This document shows, one piece after another, positions 7,689 through 16,988 of a DNA stretch of 64,000 nucleotides (its first letter is position 1; each line of letters opens with the position of its first letter). This DNA is from Rhodospirillaceae bacterium UBA6219 (GTDB lineage Bacteria; Pseudomonadota; Alphaproteobacteria; Rhodospirillales; Magnetospirillaceae): the NCBI GenBank assembly GCA_002435715.1, contig DISD01000002.1, positions 1 through 64,000 of the forward strand. The letters are read 5' to 3'. Below the pieces are notes generated by a model that made no database searches, was not told the DNA's origin, and was given only the letters and a program-made list of their open reading frames with translations. Made by a program: the position numbers and the translations under genes.

Positions 7689-8714
7689 TTAGCGCTGCTT
7701 TTTGTCGCGGGCCAGTTTGCTGAGCGTGGCCGATTGACGCAACCATTCCATCCGGGGGATCGCCGGATAACCGCCATAAGTCTGGCCGGGGGGAATATCG
7801 CTGATAACGCCCGATTGCGCCATCACCTTGGCCCCCATTCCGATCTTCAAATGGCCGGCGAAACCGGCCTGGCCGCCAGCGGCGACGAAATCGCCGAATT
7901 GGGTCGATCCGGAAATGCCCACCTGGGCCACCACGACGCAGCCGCGGCCCAATTGCACGTTGTGGCCGATCTGCACCAGATTGTCGATCCAGCAGCCGTC
8001 GCCGATCACCGTGTCGGGGCCGGAACCGCGGTCGATGGTGGTGTTGGCGCCGATTTCCACGTTGTTGCCGATCACCACGCGTCCCAATTGCGGGACTTTC
8101 AGATGACCCTGGGCCCCCATGGCGAAGCCAAAGCCATCCTGGCCGATGCGGGCACCGGGATAAATGCTGACATTCTTGCCGATGACGGCGCAGTAAACGC
8201 TGGCATTGGCGCCGATCTTGCCGCCCGCCCCCAGCACCACACCGTCGCCGATCACCGCATTGGCCTCGATCCGGCAATTGTCGCCGATCTCGGCCCGGGC
8301 GCCGATCACCACACCGGGACCGATCCAGCAATTGGCTCCGATCACAGCGCTGGGATCGATACAGGCATTCGGCGCCCGCCATTCCGTCACCGCCGGCTGG
8401 GGATAGAAAGCCTGGGCCACCATGGCGTAAGCGCGATAGGGATCCTTGGACAACAAAAGCGCCACCCCCGCCGGGCCACGGTCGGCCACGTCGGGATGGA
8501 CGATCACCGCGCCGGCCTTGGTGGCGGCAAAGGCGGACAGATATTTCCGATTGTCCAAAAAGCTGATGTGTTGGGGGCCGGCCGTCTCCAGTGCAGCCAC
8601 GTCGGCGAACATCTGGGTGGAATCGGCTCCGGCCGACATCTCGGCCCCACAGAGCCCGGCCAGCTGTCCCAAAGTGAAAGGACCAGCCACCTGGAAAAAA
8701 CGGGCATCAGCCAT
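7689..8714 (-). CDS. lpxD: UDP-3-O-(3-hydroxyacyl)glucosamine N-acyltransferase
   Basis: 341 residues. It N-acylates UDP-3-O-acylglucosamine, the third step of lipid A synthesis. An N-terminal uridine-binding domain (about 1-100) precedes a long left-handed beta-helix of hexapeptide repeats (SAVIGANCWIGPGVVIGARA onward). The catalytic His is likely in the VQIGHNVQLG or adjacent block, as in E. coli LpxD. The start MADARFFQVAGPFTLGQLA fits the family. It follows skp by 3 nt. Confidence 0.96.
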   Translation of the reverse strand: MADARFFQVAGPFTLGQLAGLCGAEMSAGADSTQMFADVAALETAGPQHISFLDNRKYLSAFAATKAGAVIVHPDVADRGPAGVALLLSKDPYRAYAMVAQAFYPQPAVTEWRAPNACIDPSAVIGANCWIGPGVVIGARAEIGDNCRIEANAVIGDGVVLGAGGKIGANASVYCAVIGKNVSIYPGARIGQDGFGFAMGAQGHLKVPQLGRVVIGNNVEIGANTTIDRGSGPDTVIGDGCWIDNLVQIGHNVQLGRGCVVVAQVGISGSTQFGDFVAAGGQAGFAGHLKIGMGAKVMAQSGVISDIPPGQTYGGYPAIPRMEWLRQSATLSKLARDKKQR

Positions 8715-8717
8715 GGT

Positions 8718-9332
8718 TTATTTCTTTCCCTTGGGGGCAGCGTCTTCGACCCCCGGCAGATGAGCGTCGGGAACCGGGAACGGAATCGAGCTCAGGCGTT
8801 TGTTCAAACGTTCGATCACCTGGGGGGTGATATCCATGCGTTCATCATGCAAGAACACCTGCTGTTTGTGCAGGACCAACCCCGCCCCCACTTCCGAAGC
8901 CACTTCGCTGGTGACGCCGACCACCGCCTTTTGCAGATCGTTGCTGGCTGTGGCGGTGGACTTGTCCAAGGCGCGAACCGCCCCTTGGTACTGACGCTGG
9001 AATTCGGCGATCCGGGCGTTCAAGGTCCGAACTTTTTCCTGGAACACGTCGGACGCCAGGGTTGCCCGTTGCTTGGTCAAATCCTGTTCGGCCGCCTGCA
9101 ATTGCTTGCGGGCGTTTTCGAATTCGGTGTTGTAGGTCTGCTGATAGCGTTCGCGTTCCGCCACCAGACCCTTGCCCGCCACACTTTCACGTTGCACGCG
9201 GGCAGCGTCGACGATGACGATGATCGCCGGCGCCGCCGCACTTTTCGCCGGTGCCGTCTGCGCCAAGGCGGAACCCGACATCAGCAACGCGACCACACCC
9301 GCAACCATGCGGATGGCCCCGAATGCGGCCAT
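8718..9332 (-). CDS. skp: OmpH/Skp-family periplasmic chaperone
   Basis: 204 residues. A signal peptide ends at GSALAQ (about residue 25). An Ala/Pro/Lys linker follows, then a long alpha-helical hairpin rich in Gln, Glu and Lys (about 55-160) typical of Skp tentacles. The protein escorts unfolded outer-membrane proteins to the BAM complex. The gene lies two nucleotides after bamA. The charged tail ends GVEDAAPKGKK. An inner ATG eight codons on (MVAGVV) is an alternative start. Confidence 0.9.
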   Translation of the reverse strand: MAAFGAIRMVAGVVALLMSGSALAQTAPAKSAAAPAIIVIVDAARVQRESVAGKGLVAERERYQQTYNTEFENARKQLQAAEQDLTKQRATLASDVFQEKVRTLNARIAEFQRQYQGAVRALDKSTATASNDLQKAVVGVTSEVASEVGAGLVLHKQQVFLHDERMDITPQVIERLNKRLSSIPFPVPDAHLPGVEDAAPKGKK

Positions 9333-9334
9333 CC

Positions 9335-11611
9335 TTAGAACCTCGTGCCGAAGTTGAAGCTGAAGATTTCGTCCTCGTCGAACGATTCCTTCATCACCGG
9401 GATGGCCAGATCCAAGGCCACCGGCCCCATGGGCGACTTCCAGGTCACGCCGGCACCAACCGACGCACGCAACGAGCTTTTCTGGTCGATGGTCGAGGAA
9501 TTGGCGTAATCCTCGGTCGAACCGACGGTACCGAAATCGGTGAAGACCTGACCGGCAAAGCCCAATTCTTCCGGCAAGCCCAGCGGGAACTTCATCTGCA
9601 CGCTACCCGAGGCCTGCCACATGCCGCCCAAGGCATCGCCCGAGCTTTTGTCACGCGGGCCGACACCGGCGCTGGCAAAGCCGCGGAAGCTGTCGCCGCC
9701 CAGATAATACCGTTCGGTGATACGGACCTTTTCGTCGCCGAAGCCGCTGATGATACCGGCACCACCGGTCACCCCCAACACCACCTGCTCGTCCAGTTGG
9801 AAATACTGACCGGCGCTGATGTTGTTGCGCAGCCACTTCTGGGTACCGCCCAAGCCGGCGAGTTCGTTGCTGACCTTGACGAAGAAACCTTCGGTCGGCT
9901 CCATCTTGCTGTCGCGGTAATCCCAGGTCAGGCCCTGCATGATCGACGAAGTGGTCGCCGTGCCCATCTGTTCCCGGACGAACAGCGAAGCGCCGCTGTC
10001 CACGTTTTCGACCTGATCACGTTTGATCTGATAACGCACGTCCTGGCGCAGATTGTCATGGATGTAATAGCCACTGCGGATGGCGGCACCCAAGGTGTTG
10101 TGGTCGTACGAGCTTTCGCTTTGCAGCTTACGGGTCACCGAGAAGATGTCGAAACCAGCCGACAGCTTACGGTCCAGGAAGTACGGCTCGGTGAAGGACA
10201 GCTCGGCACTGTTGCGACGCGTCCCCAACGATGCCGACAGCTTCAGGTCCTGGCCGCGACCCAGCAGGTTGCGTTCACGGATGGAGGCTTCCACCAGCGG
10301 GCCGACCACGGTCGACCAACCGACACCGAACGACAATTCGCCGGTGGACTTTTCCTGGACGTCCACCTTGATGATGGTGCGGTCAGGAGCGGTTTCCGAC
10401 GGAACGTTGGTGACTTCCGCCTTCTCGAAATACCCCAAATCCCTGATGCGCTGACGCGAACGACGGATCTTGGCGGTGTTGAAGGCGTCGCCTTCCACCA
10501 GACGGAATTCGCGACGGATCACCTTGTCCAGCGTGCGGACGTTGCCGGTGATGTCGATGCGCTCGACATAGACGCGCGGGCCTTCGCTGATGTCATAGGT
10601 GATGTTGATGGTCTTGTTTTCGCGGTCGCGGTTGACCTGCGGACGCACGTCGACGAAAGCGAAACCCTTGGACCCCAAGGCATCGGTCAGGTTCTGGACG
10701 ATGTCTTCCACTTGGTCGGCGTTGTACCACTCACCGGGCACGCTGGTCAGCAGCGGCTCCAGATCCTTGCCGTCCAGATCGCGCAGATTGGCGTTGATGG
10801 CGGCGGTCCCGAACTTGTAGCGGTCGCCATCTTCCACCGTGAAGGTGATGAAGAAACCACCGCGATCCGGGGTCAGCTCGGCGACACCGGACACCACACG
10901 GAAATCGGCGAAACCGTGCTTCAGGTAGTAACGGCGCAGCAATTCGCGGTCGTAGGTGACGCGATCCGGATCATAGGTGTCGTCGGACGACAGGAACCGG
11001 TACCAGCGCTCTTCCTTGGTGGCCAACACCTCGCGCAGGCGCGAATCGGAATACATGTGGTTGCCAACGAAGTTGATGCGCTTGACGTAGGTCGGCTCGC
11101 CCTCGTTGATCTCGTAGGCCAAGTCGACGCGGTTCTGTTCCAGCTGGATCAGCTTGGGTTCGACGGTGGCGGCGAAACGGCCCTGACGGCGATAGAGGTC
11201 AAGGATGCGCTTGACGTCGTTTTGAACCTTGGTACGGGTATAGACCACGCGCGGACGCAGCTGGGTTTCCTGTTCCAGCTGTTCGTCCTTGATACGCTTG
11301 TTCCCTTCATAAGCGATGCGGTTGATGATGGGGTTTTCCACCACACGCACCACCAGCGCCTCGCCTTCCTGACGGATGGCGACGTCGGCGAACAGGCCGG
11401 TGTTGAACAAGGTCTTGAGCGAACGGTCGACGCGTTCGGCGCTGTAGGGGTCGCCTTCGGCGACCGCCATATACGACTTGACGGTTTCGACTTCGACGCG
11501 CTGGTTGCCCTGCACGACAATTTGCCGAATGGTACCGGCGTTCTGCGCCCAGGCAGGAACCGACACCAGAACCAAGCCGATCGCGATCGCGGCTTTACGC
11601 AACAAACCCAT
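9335..11611 (-). CDS. bamA: Outer membrane assembly factor BamA
   Basis: 758 residues from the ATG at 11611, chosen because it follows GGAAGGGGGG at ideal spacing and opens the signal peptide MGLLRKAAIAIGLVLVSVPA. An upstream ATG at 11662 overlapping the rseP stop is possible but weaker. Five POTRA domains (about 25-425) each end in Y/F-rich strands. They are followed by the 16-strand barrel, with the VRGF-like motif RGFASAGVGPRD on the lid loop and a C-terminal Phe (FNFGTRF). It inserts beta-barrel proteins into the outer membrane. Neighbouring rseP, skp and lpx genes make this an envelope-biogenesis operon. Confidence 0.97.
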   Translation of the reverse strand: MGLLRKAAIAIGLVLVSVPAWAQNAGTIRQIVVQGNQRVEVETVKSYMAVAEGDPYSAERVDRSLKTLFNTGLFADVAIRQEGEALVVRVVENPIINRIAYEGNKRIKDEQLEQETQLRPRVVYTRTKVQNDVKRILDLYRRQGRFAATVEPKLIQLEQNRVDLAYEINEGEPTYVKRINFVGNHMYSDSRLREVLATKEERWYRFLSSDDTYDPDRVTYDRELLRRYYLKHGFADFRVVSGVAELTPDRGGFFITFTVEDGDRYKFGTAAINANLRDLDGKDLEPLLTSVPGEWYNADQVEDIVQNLTDALGSKGFAFVDVRPQVNRDRENKTINITYDISEGPRVYVERIDITGNVRTLDKVIRREFRLVEGDAFNTAKIRRSRQRIRDLGYFEKAEVTNVPSETAPDRTIIKVDVQEKSTGELSFGVGWSTVVGPLVEASIRERNLLGRGQDLKLSASLGTRRNSAELSFTEPYFLDRKLSAGFDIFSVTRKLQSESSYDHNTLGAAIRSGYYIHDNLRQDVRYQIKRDQVENVDSGASLFVREQMGTATTSSIMQGLTWDYRDSKMEPTEGFFVKVSNELAGLGGTQKWLRNNISAGQYFQLDEQVVLGVTGGAGIISGFGDEKVRITERYYLGGDSFRGFASAGVGPRDKSSGDALGGMWQASGSVQMKFPLGLPEELGFAGQVFTDFGTVGSTEDYANSSTIDQKSSLRASVGAGVTWKSPMGPVALDLAIPVMKESFDEDEIFSFNFGTRF

Positions 11612-11658
11612 CAACGCCCCCCTTCCCAATCCACCCATTCCCATGGGTGATTGTGAAA

Positions 11659-12786
11659 TCATGAGAACAGCCGCTTTATGGCCTCCCACGCCGGCAACGA
11701 TACGATATCGTTACGGGTGGCAAATACCATCAAGGCCAATACCAGAAACAGCCCGATTCGGAAACCATATTCTTGGGCCTTCTCACCCAACGGCCTACCA
11801 AGGATGGCCTCGAAGCCATAAAAAACCAGGTGACCACCATCCAGGATAGGGATCGGGAACAGGTTGATCAGGCCCAGGTTCAACGACAGCATGATGATGT
11901 AAAAGGCCACCGAGGCGATGCCCAACTGTGCCGCTTCACCGGCCCCTTTGGCGATACGGATGGGGCCGCCCAATTCATCGCTGTCCCGCGTGCCGCTGAT
12001 CATCTGGCCGATGCCGACGAAAGTCGCCGAAATCATGTTTCCCGATTCGCGCACCGCCTGCCACAGCGCCGTGCCCGGGCCATAATGGACGATGCGGGTC
12101 TGCGCGGCATCGGCGGCAATGCCCAGGACCGGCACTTTTTCCATGTCGCCGAACATGCCCTTGCGCTCGACGATACGCGGATGGGCGACCAAATCCACCG
12201 TGCCGCCGTCGCGTTCGACACTTAGCTGCAGCGGCTTGTCGATGTCCAGACGGACGATGCGCTGAATGTCCTGGAACCGTGTGACCGCACTGCCATTGGC
12301 CCGCACCACCCGGTCGCCGGCCAGCATTCCGGCCTGTTCGGCGGCGCTGCCCGGCAGCACCTGGCCCACCACCGGTTCGGTGACCGGTTGGCCCAGAATC
12401 ATGAACATCAGGGCCAGACCAATGATGGCGAAGATGAAATTGGCGGCGGGGCCGGCGAAGACGATGGCGGCACGCTGCCCCACCCGCTTGTGACGGAAGC
12501 TGACCGCCTTTTCCTCGTCGGTCATGTCGCGGGTTTCACCGGTGGCGGAAGCGGCGTCGGCATCACCGAACATCTTCACATACCCCCCCAAGGGAAGCAC
12601 GCTGAAGCGCCAGCGCGTGCCGGTCTTGTCGTTGAAACCCCAGATTTCCGGGCCGAAACCGATGGAAAACACTTCGACACGCACGCCGTTCCAGCGGGCC
12701 ACCAGATAATGGCCCAATTCGTGGACGAAGACGACCACGGTCAGGATCAGCAGGAAGACGACGATATAGTTCCAGAAAAAATCCAT
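11659..12786 (-). CDS. rseP: Site-2 intramembrane zinc protease RseP
   Basis: 375 residues of the M50 family. The zinc motif HELGH sits at residues 22-26 in the first membrane helix. The third zinc ligand lies in NLFPIPILDGGH near residue 320. One PDZ domain (about 125-205: VGQVLPGSAAEQAGMLAGDR) lies between membrane segments. The enzyme cuts transmembrane anti-sigma factors and signal peptide remnants. It lies 10 nt downstream of dxr. Confidence 0.96.
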   Translation of the reverse strand: MDFFWNYIVVFLLILTVVVFVHELGHYLVARWNGVRVEVFSIGFGPEIWGFNDKTGTRWRFSVLPLGGYVKMFGDADAASATGETRDMTDEEKAVSFRHKRVGQRAAIVFAGPAANFIFAIIGLALMFMILGQPVTEPVVGQVLPGSAAEQAGMLAGDRVVRANGSAVTRFQDIQRIVRLDIDKPLQLSVERDGGTVDLVAHPRIVERKGMFGDMEKVPVLGIAADAAQTRIVHYGPGTALWQAVRESGNMISATFVGIGQMISGTRDSDELGGPIRIAKGAGEAAQLGIASVAFYIIMLSLNLGLINLFPIPILDGGHLVFYGFEAILGRPLGEKAQEYGFRIGLFLVLALMVFATRNDIVSLPAWEAIKRLFS

Positions 12787-12796
12787 GCTGCCCCGA

Positions 12797-13963
12797 TCAG
12801 GCCAGAGTGTCGATCAAAGTACGGGCGCGAACGCGGGCCAGACCGTCTTGGGCCAGCACGTCGTCGATACATCCCAAACGGGCCGCCGGCATGGTTTCCA
12901 GGGTTTTCTCGACCGTACGGGCGATATCCAGGAAACCGATACGGCCGGCCAGGAAGGCGGCGACCGCCTCTTCATTGGCGGCGTTTAGGACAGTAGGTGC
13001 GGCGCCGCCGCTTTGCAAGGCGGCGCGGGCCAGACGCAGGGCCGGAAAACGGACCGGATCGGGGGCTTCGAAGGTCAACGTGGCAATGGCGGCCAGATCA
13101 AGCTTGGGAGCCGGCGAGGCGATACGACGCGGCCAGCCCAGGGCATAGGCAATGGGGGTGCGCATGTCGGGACTGCCCAACTGCGCCAGGACAGAACCGT
13201 CGGCATAGGCGACCATGGAATGGATCACCGATTGCGGATGGACCAGGATGTCGATCTTGTCTTCTCCCATGGCGAACAGGTGGTGGGCTTCGATCAGCTC
13301 CAACCCCTTGTTCATCATGGATGCCGAATCGACGCTGATCTTGGCCCCCATGGACCAATTGGGATGGGCGACCGCCTGGGCAGGCGTCATCGCCGCCATC
13401 TCTTCCAAGGTCTTTTGCCGGAACGGTCCGCCCGACGCGGTCAGCACGATCTTGTCGATGGCGGCGCGCTGGTCGTCCTCGAACACCTGGAAAATGGCCG
13501 AATGCTCGGAATCCACCGGCAACAAAGTGGCACCATGCGCCGCCACTTCCGCCATCATCAGATCGCCGGCGCAGACCAGACATTCCTTGTTGGCCAGACC
13601 GACCACGCAACCGCGCCGCAAGGCGGCCAAGGTGGGGGCCAGACCGGCGGCGCCGACGATGGCCGACATCACCCAATCGGCGGGCAATTGCGCCGCGTCC
13701 ACCACGGCGGCAGAACCAGCAGCGGTGCGGATGCCGGTGCCGGCCAAAAGCTCGCGCAACTGAGGCAAGGCGGCTTCGTCGGCCACCACCGCCAGATGCG
13801 GGCGCAACCGACGCGCCTGATCGGCCAGCAGGGCGGCGTTGCAATTGGCCACCAGGGCCTCGGTGCGGTAAAGGTCGGGACGCGCCTCGATCAGCTCCAC
13901 CGTGTTGCGGCCGATGGAACCGGTGGAACCCAAAATGGTGACGGCGCGACGGGGATCACTCAT
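12797..13963 (-). CDS. dxr: 1-deoxy-D-xylulose-5-phosphate reductoisomerase
   Basis: 388 residues. It catalyses the NADPH-dependent conversion of DXP to MEP, the committed step of the non-mevalonate isoprenoid pathway. The NADPH-binding GSTGSIGRNT is at residues 12-21. The metal and substrate region has LLPVDSEHSAIFQ, and the flexible loop has ASGGPFR. Downstream MEP-derived isoprenoids feed uppS in this operon and the hpnCDE genes at 28.8-31.7 kb. Confidence 0.97.
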   Translation of the reverse strand: MSDPRRAVTILGSTGSIGRNTVELIEARPDLYRTEALVANCNAALLADQARRLRPHLAVVADEAALPQLRELLAGTGIRTAAGSAAVVDAAQLPADWVMSAIVGAAGLAPTLAALRRGCVVGLANKECLVCAGDLMMAEVAAHGATLLPVDSEHSAIFQVFEDDQRAAIDKIVLTASGGPFRQKTLEEMAAMTPAQAVAHPNWSMGAKISVDSASMMNKGLELIEAHHLFAMGEDKIDILVHPQSVIHSMVAYADGSVLAQLGSPDMRTPIAYALGWPRRIASPAPKLDLAAIATLTFEAPDPVRFPALRLARAALQSGGAAPTVLNAANEEAVAAFLAGRIGFLDIARTVEKTLETMPAARLGCIDDVLAQDGLARVRARTLIDTLA

Positions 13964-13974
13964 GGACTAGACCT

Positions 13975-14760
13975 TCAAATGACGCCGGCCAAGCGAAAAA
14001 CGGCAATGAAAACTGCGACGCTCAACACGCCATCCACGCGATCCAACACCCCCCCGTGACCGGGAATGATATTGCTGGAATCTTTGACGCCAAAGCGTCG
14101 CTTGACCCAGCTTTCCAGCAGGTCACCTGCTTGTGCCACAACGGCGAGGATGGCAGCCCCCAAGGGTAGAGCAAAATCGAAATGTGAATGAGGCCCGAAA
14201 GCGGTAAACCCGTTGCCCAGCGCCCCTATCAGGGCCGCGCTCAGCATACCACCGATCAACCCGGCCCAGGTCTTCTTAGGGCTGACTTTCGGCATCAGCA
14301 ATGGTCCGCCAATGGTCCGTCCCGCAGCATAAGCGCCGATATCGGTGGCCCAAACCACCAACATCAGACCCAGCATCAGAAAACGCCCCTGGCCATCGTC
14401 ACCACGCAGCCAAACCAAGGCAACGGCAGGCAGGCCACAGTACAAAACGCCCGACAACGCCCAATAACGCCGCCCTGCCCCTTCGCATTCGGCCCGACGT
14501 CCCGCCACCACAGCAGCGACCAATACCAGGGCCAAAGACGCCATGGGCCAAGTGAAAGCCATCAGCGAGGCGACGGCCACCAAGACAGCGGCCAAACGGC
14601 CACCCGTGGCAAATGTGCCGCCGGTCATGCGGTCCCATTCCCACACCATGACCGCACCAGCGACCGCCACCATAACGGCGAAGGCATAACCGCCCCACCA
14701 GATGGCCGCCAGAGCCACGGGGATCATCACCAAAGCGGACAGGATGCGGGGTAGCAGCAC
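13975..14760 (-). CDS. cdsA: Phosphatidate cytidylyltransferase
   Basis: 261 residues from a GTG at 14760, five nucleotides after the uppS stop. Longer readings run back through uppS and lack membrane character. The protein is almost wholly hydrophobic (about eight helices). It ends with the CDP-alcohol-forming signature region KRRFGVKDSSNIIPGHGGVLDRVDG (positions about 225-250). It makes CDP-diacylglycerol for all phospholipids. Confidence 0.93.
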   Translation of the reverse strand: MLLPRILSALVMIPVALAAIWWGGYAFAVMVAVAGAVMVWEWDRMTGGTFATGGRLAAVLVAVASLMAFTWPMASLALVLVAAVVAGRRAECEGAGRRYWALSGVLYCGLPAVALVWLRGDDGQGRFLMLGLMLVVWATDIGAYAAGRTIGGPLLMPKVSPKKTWAGLIGGMLSAALIGALGNGFTAFGPHSHFDFALPLGAAILAVVAQAGDLLESWVKRRFGVKDSSNIIPGHGGVLDRVDGVLSVAVFIAVFRLAGVI

Positions 14761-14765
14761 GATGA

Positions 14766-15506
14766 TCAGCCCGGCGCGTTGCCGTAGCGCCGCTCGCGGC
14801 CATGGAAGGCGCGCACCGCCTCTTCCAGGTGCTCGCGGCCGAAATCGGGCCACAACACGTCGGTGAAGACGAATTCGGCGTAAGCCGCCTGCCACAGCAG
14901 GAAATTGGAAATGCGCTGTTCGCCAGAGGTGCGGATCAGCAGATCAGGATCGGGGATGTCGGCGGTGAACAGACTGGCGCCGAACGCCGCTTCGTCGATA
15001 TCGGCGGGTTTCAACGTGCCCGCCGCCACCCGTTCCGCCAGCCGCCGAGCGGCGCAGACGATTTCCTGACGCCCGCCATAGGACAGGGCCAGAACCAGGG
15101 TGAGCGCGGTGTTGGCCGCGGTCTTGGCCTCGGATTCGTCGATCAGGGCATTGATGTCGGCGGAAAGCCGCGAACGGTCGCCGATGATGCGCAGGCGGAT
15201 GCCGTTCTTATGCAGGTTCGAGACTTCGTTGCGCAGATAAAGCCGCAACAGCCCCATCAGGTCGGTGACCTCGCCCGCCGGCCGCTTCCAGTTTTCAGAA
15301 GAAAAAGCATAAAGCGTCAGGTAGGAGATGCCCATCTCGCGCGCCGCCTCGACGGTGCGCCGAACAGCTTCGGCGCCCCGCTTGTGACCGGCGGTGCGCG
15401 GCAGGCCCCGCGCCTTGGCCCAACGGCCGTTGCCATCCATGATGATGGCAACGTGCACGGGCGGCGGCAGCGGCGCGATGGGCAAGGGGGCGGTCTCCAT
15501 CACCAT
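14766..15506 (-). CDS. uppS: Undecaprenyl (polyprenyl) diphosphate synthase
   Basis: 246 residues, a cis-prenyltransferase producing the C55 lipid carrier for peptidoglycan and LPS. The signature HVAIIMDGNGRWAKARGL begins near residue 18, with the catalytic Asp in MDGNGRW. The isopentenyl diphosphate-binding region has YLTLYAFSSENWKRP and the C-terminal part has DLLIRTSGEQRISNFLLWQA. It starts next to the frr stop, so translation is coupled. Confidence 0.97.
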   Translation of the reverse strand: MVMETAPLPIAPLPPPVHVAIIMDGNGRWAKARGLPRTAGHKRGAEAVRRTVEAAREMGISYLTLYAFSSENWKRPAGEVTDLMGLLRLYLRNEVSNLHKNGIRLRIIGDRSRLSADINALIDESEAKTAANTALTLVLALSYGGRQEIVCAARRLAERVAAGTLKPADIDEAAFGASLFTADIPDPDLLIRTSGEQRISNFLLWQAAYAEFVFTDVLWPDFGREHLEEAVRAFHGRERRYGNAPG

Positions 15507-16079
15507 CTAGACCTGCATGATTTCCTTTTCCTTGTGGGCCAGCGTCTCGTCCACCTTCTTGATGGTCTCGTCGGTCAGCGCCTGCACTTCCTTTTCGTGC
15601 TTCTTGATCTCGTCTTCCGAGATATGGCCGTCCTTTTCCATCTTCTTCAAGGTGTCCATACCGTCGCGGCGGACATTGCGGATGGCGATTCGGGCCTGTT
15701 CGGCATACTTGCCGGCGACCTTTTGCAGTTCCTTGCGGCGTTCTTCGTTCAAGGGCGGAATCGGCACGCGGACCAATTGGCCGTCGGTCTGCGGGTTCAG
15801 ACCCAGGCCGGCGTCACGGATGGCCTTTTCCACCGCCTTGACCTGACCCTTGTCCCACACCTGAACGGTCAGCATGCGGGGCTCGGGGACACCGATGGTG
15901 CCGCATTGGGTCAGCGGCATGGTCTGGCCATAGGCCTCGACCACCACCGGCTCCAACAGCGACGCGGCGGCGCGGCCAGAGCGCAGACCCGAGAACTCCT
16001 TCTTCAGAACCTCGACCGTGTTGTCCATGCGATGGGCGATGTCTTTCTTCAGATCGCCCCAGTTGGTCGGTGTGGACAC
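15507..16079 (-). CDS. frr: Ribosome recycling factor
   Basis: 190 residues from a GTG start at 16079. It splits post-termination ribosomes together with EF-G. The three-helix domain is recognisable from LRSGRAAASLLEPVVVEAYG and the C-terminal EDEIKKHEKEVQALTDETI. The length and the ending MQV-type tail fit the family. It lies three nucleotides after pyrH. Confidence 0.97.
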   Translation of the reverse strand: MSTPTNWGDLKKDIAHRMDNTVEVLKKEFSGLRSGRAAASLLEPVVVEAYGQTMPLTQCGTIGVPEPRMLTVQVWDKGQVKAVEKAIRDAGLGLNPQTDGQLVRVPIPPLNEERRKELQKVAGKYAEQARIAIRNVRRDGMDTLKKMEKDGHISEDEIKKHEKEVQALTDETIKKVDETLAHKEKEIMQV

Positions 16080-16082
16080 GGA

Positions 16083-16808
16083 TCAACCCCCTTCCTTGAT
16101 GATGGTGAAACGCCCGCGTCCCGACACCACCTCGGCGAAAGCCTTGTCGGTATGCATGTCGAAGACGACGATGGGCACGTTGTTTTCGCGGCAAAGCGAA
16201 ATGGCGGAAGCGTCCATCACCGCCAGATCGCGGGCCAGGACGTCGTGGAAGGTCAGGGTGTCGTAGCGCACGGCATCCTTGACCTTCTTGGGATCGGCGG
16301 AATAGACGCCGTCCACCTGCGACGCCTTCAACAGGGCATCGCATCCCATTTCGACGGCGCGAAGCGCGGCCGCCGTGTCGGTGGTGAAGAACGGGTTGCC
16401 GGTGCCGGCGGCGAAAATCACCACCCTGCCCTTTTCCAGGTGACGGATGGCGCGGCGACGGATGAAGGATTCGCACACCGACGGCATGGGAATGGCCGAT
16501 TGCACGCGGGTGTCGACGTCGATGGCTTCCAGGGCGTTTTGCAGGGCCAGGGCGTTCATCACCGTGGCCAGCATGCCCATATTGTCGGCAGCGGCGCGTT
16601 CCATGCCCTTGGCGGCACCGGACAGGCCGCGAAAAATGTTGCCGCCACCCACCACGCAGCACACTTCGACGCCAAGGTCGCGCACGGACTGAACTTCGGA
16701 GGCGATGCGTTCGACGGTGGTGTTGTCCAGACCGTAATCGCGATCCCCCATGAGTCCTTCGCCCGAGATCTTGAGGAGAACGCGGCGAAATTTGGCGTCG
16801 CTGGCCAT
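16083..16808 (-). CDS. pyrH: UMP kinase
   Basis: 241 residues, an amino-acid-kinase-fold enzyme that phosphorylates UMP to UDP. VLLKISGEGLMGD near the start is the phosphate-binding region, and GGGNIFRG and the TGNPFFTTDTAA block are typical. The ATG at 16808 follows a G-rich ribosome site; a TTG four codons earlier is less likely. A terminator-like hairpin at 16930-16959 separates it from tsf, so pyrH may also have its own promoter in 16809-16929. Confidence 0.96.
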   Translation of the reverse strand: MASDAKFRRVLLKISGEGLMGDRDYGLDNTTVERIASEVQSVRDLGVEVCCVVGGGNIFRGLSGAAKGMERAAADNMGMLATVMNALALQNALEAIDVDTRVQSAIPMPSVCESFIRRRAIRHLEKGRVVIFAAGTGNPFFTTDTAAALRAVEMGCDALLKASQVDGVYSADPKKVKDAVRYDTLTFHDVLARDLAVMDASAISLCRENNVPIVVFDMHTDKAFAEVVSGRGRFTIIKEGG

Positions 16809-16929
16809 CAATGCCCCCAAAGGCTTGGATTGCGGTCGATCCCCGGCCTGATAGCCGGGCTTTTTACCGGGTGGCGATCATACACCATTCCACCCTTCTG
16901 TCTCGCCTGATGTGGAGTTCAGGCGAAAA

Positions 16930-16959
16930 CCGCCGCCAGAGGCATTCCCCTGGCGGCGG
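16930..16959 (-). terminator. Terminator-like hairpin after tsf
   Basis: The perfect 10-bp stem CCGCCGCCAG / CTGGCGGCGG around a 10-nt loop is followed on the minus strand by TTTT. It lies 30 nt after the tsf stop and would end or attenuate rpsB-tsf transcription before pyrH. Confidence 0.75.
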
Positions 16960-16988
16960 CTTTAACTGCGAAACGAACTTTCGTCCGA

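Noticed and set aside
9251..11650. 799-codon plus-strand frame
   Set aside because: Exactly antisense to bamA, with composition of a codon-shadow (His/Gln/Asp-rich) and no recognisable domain.
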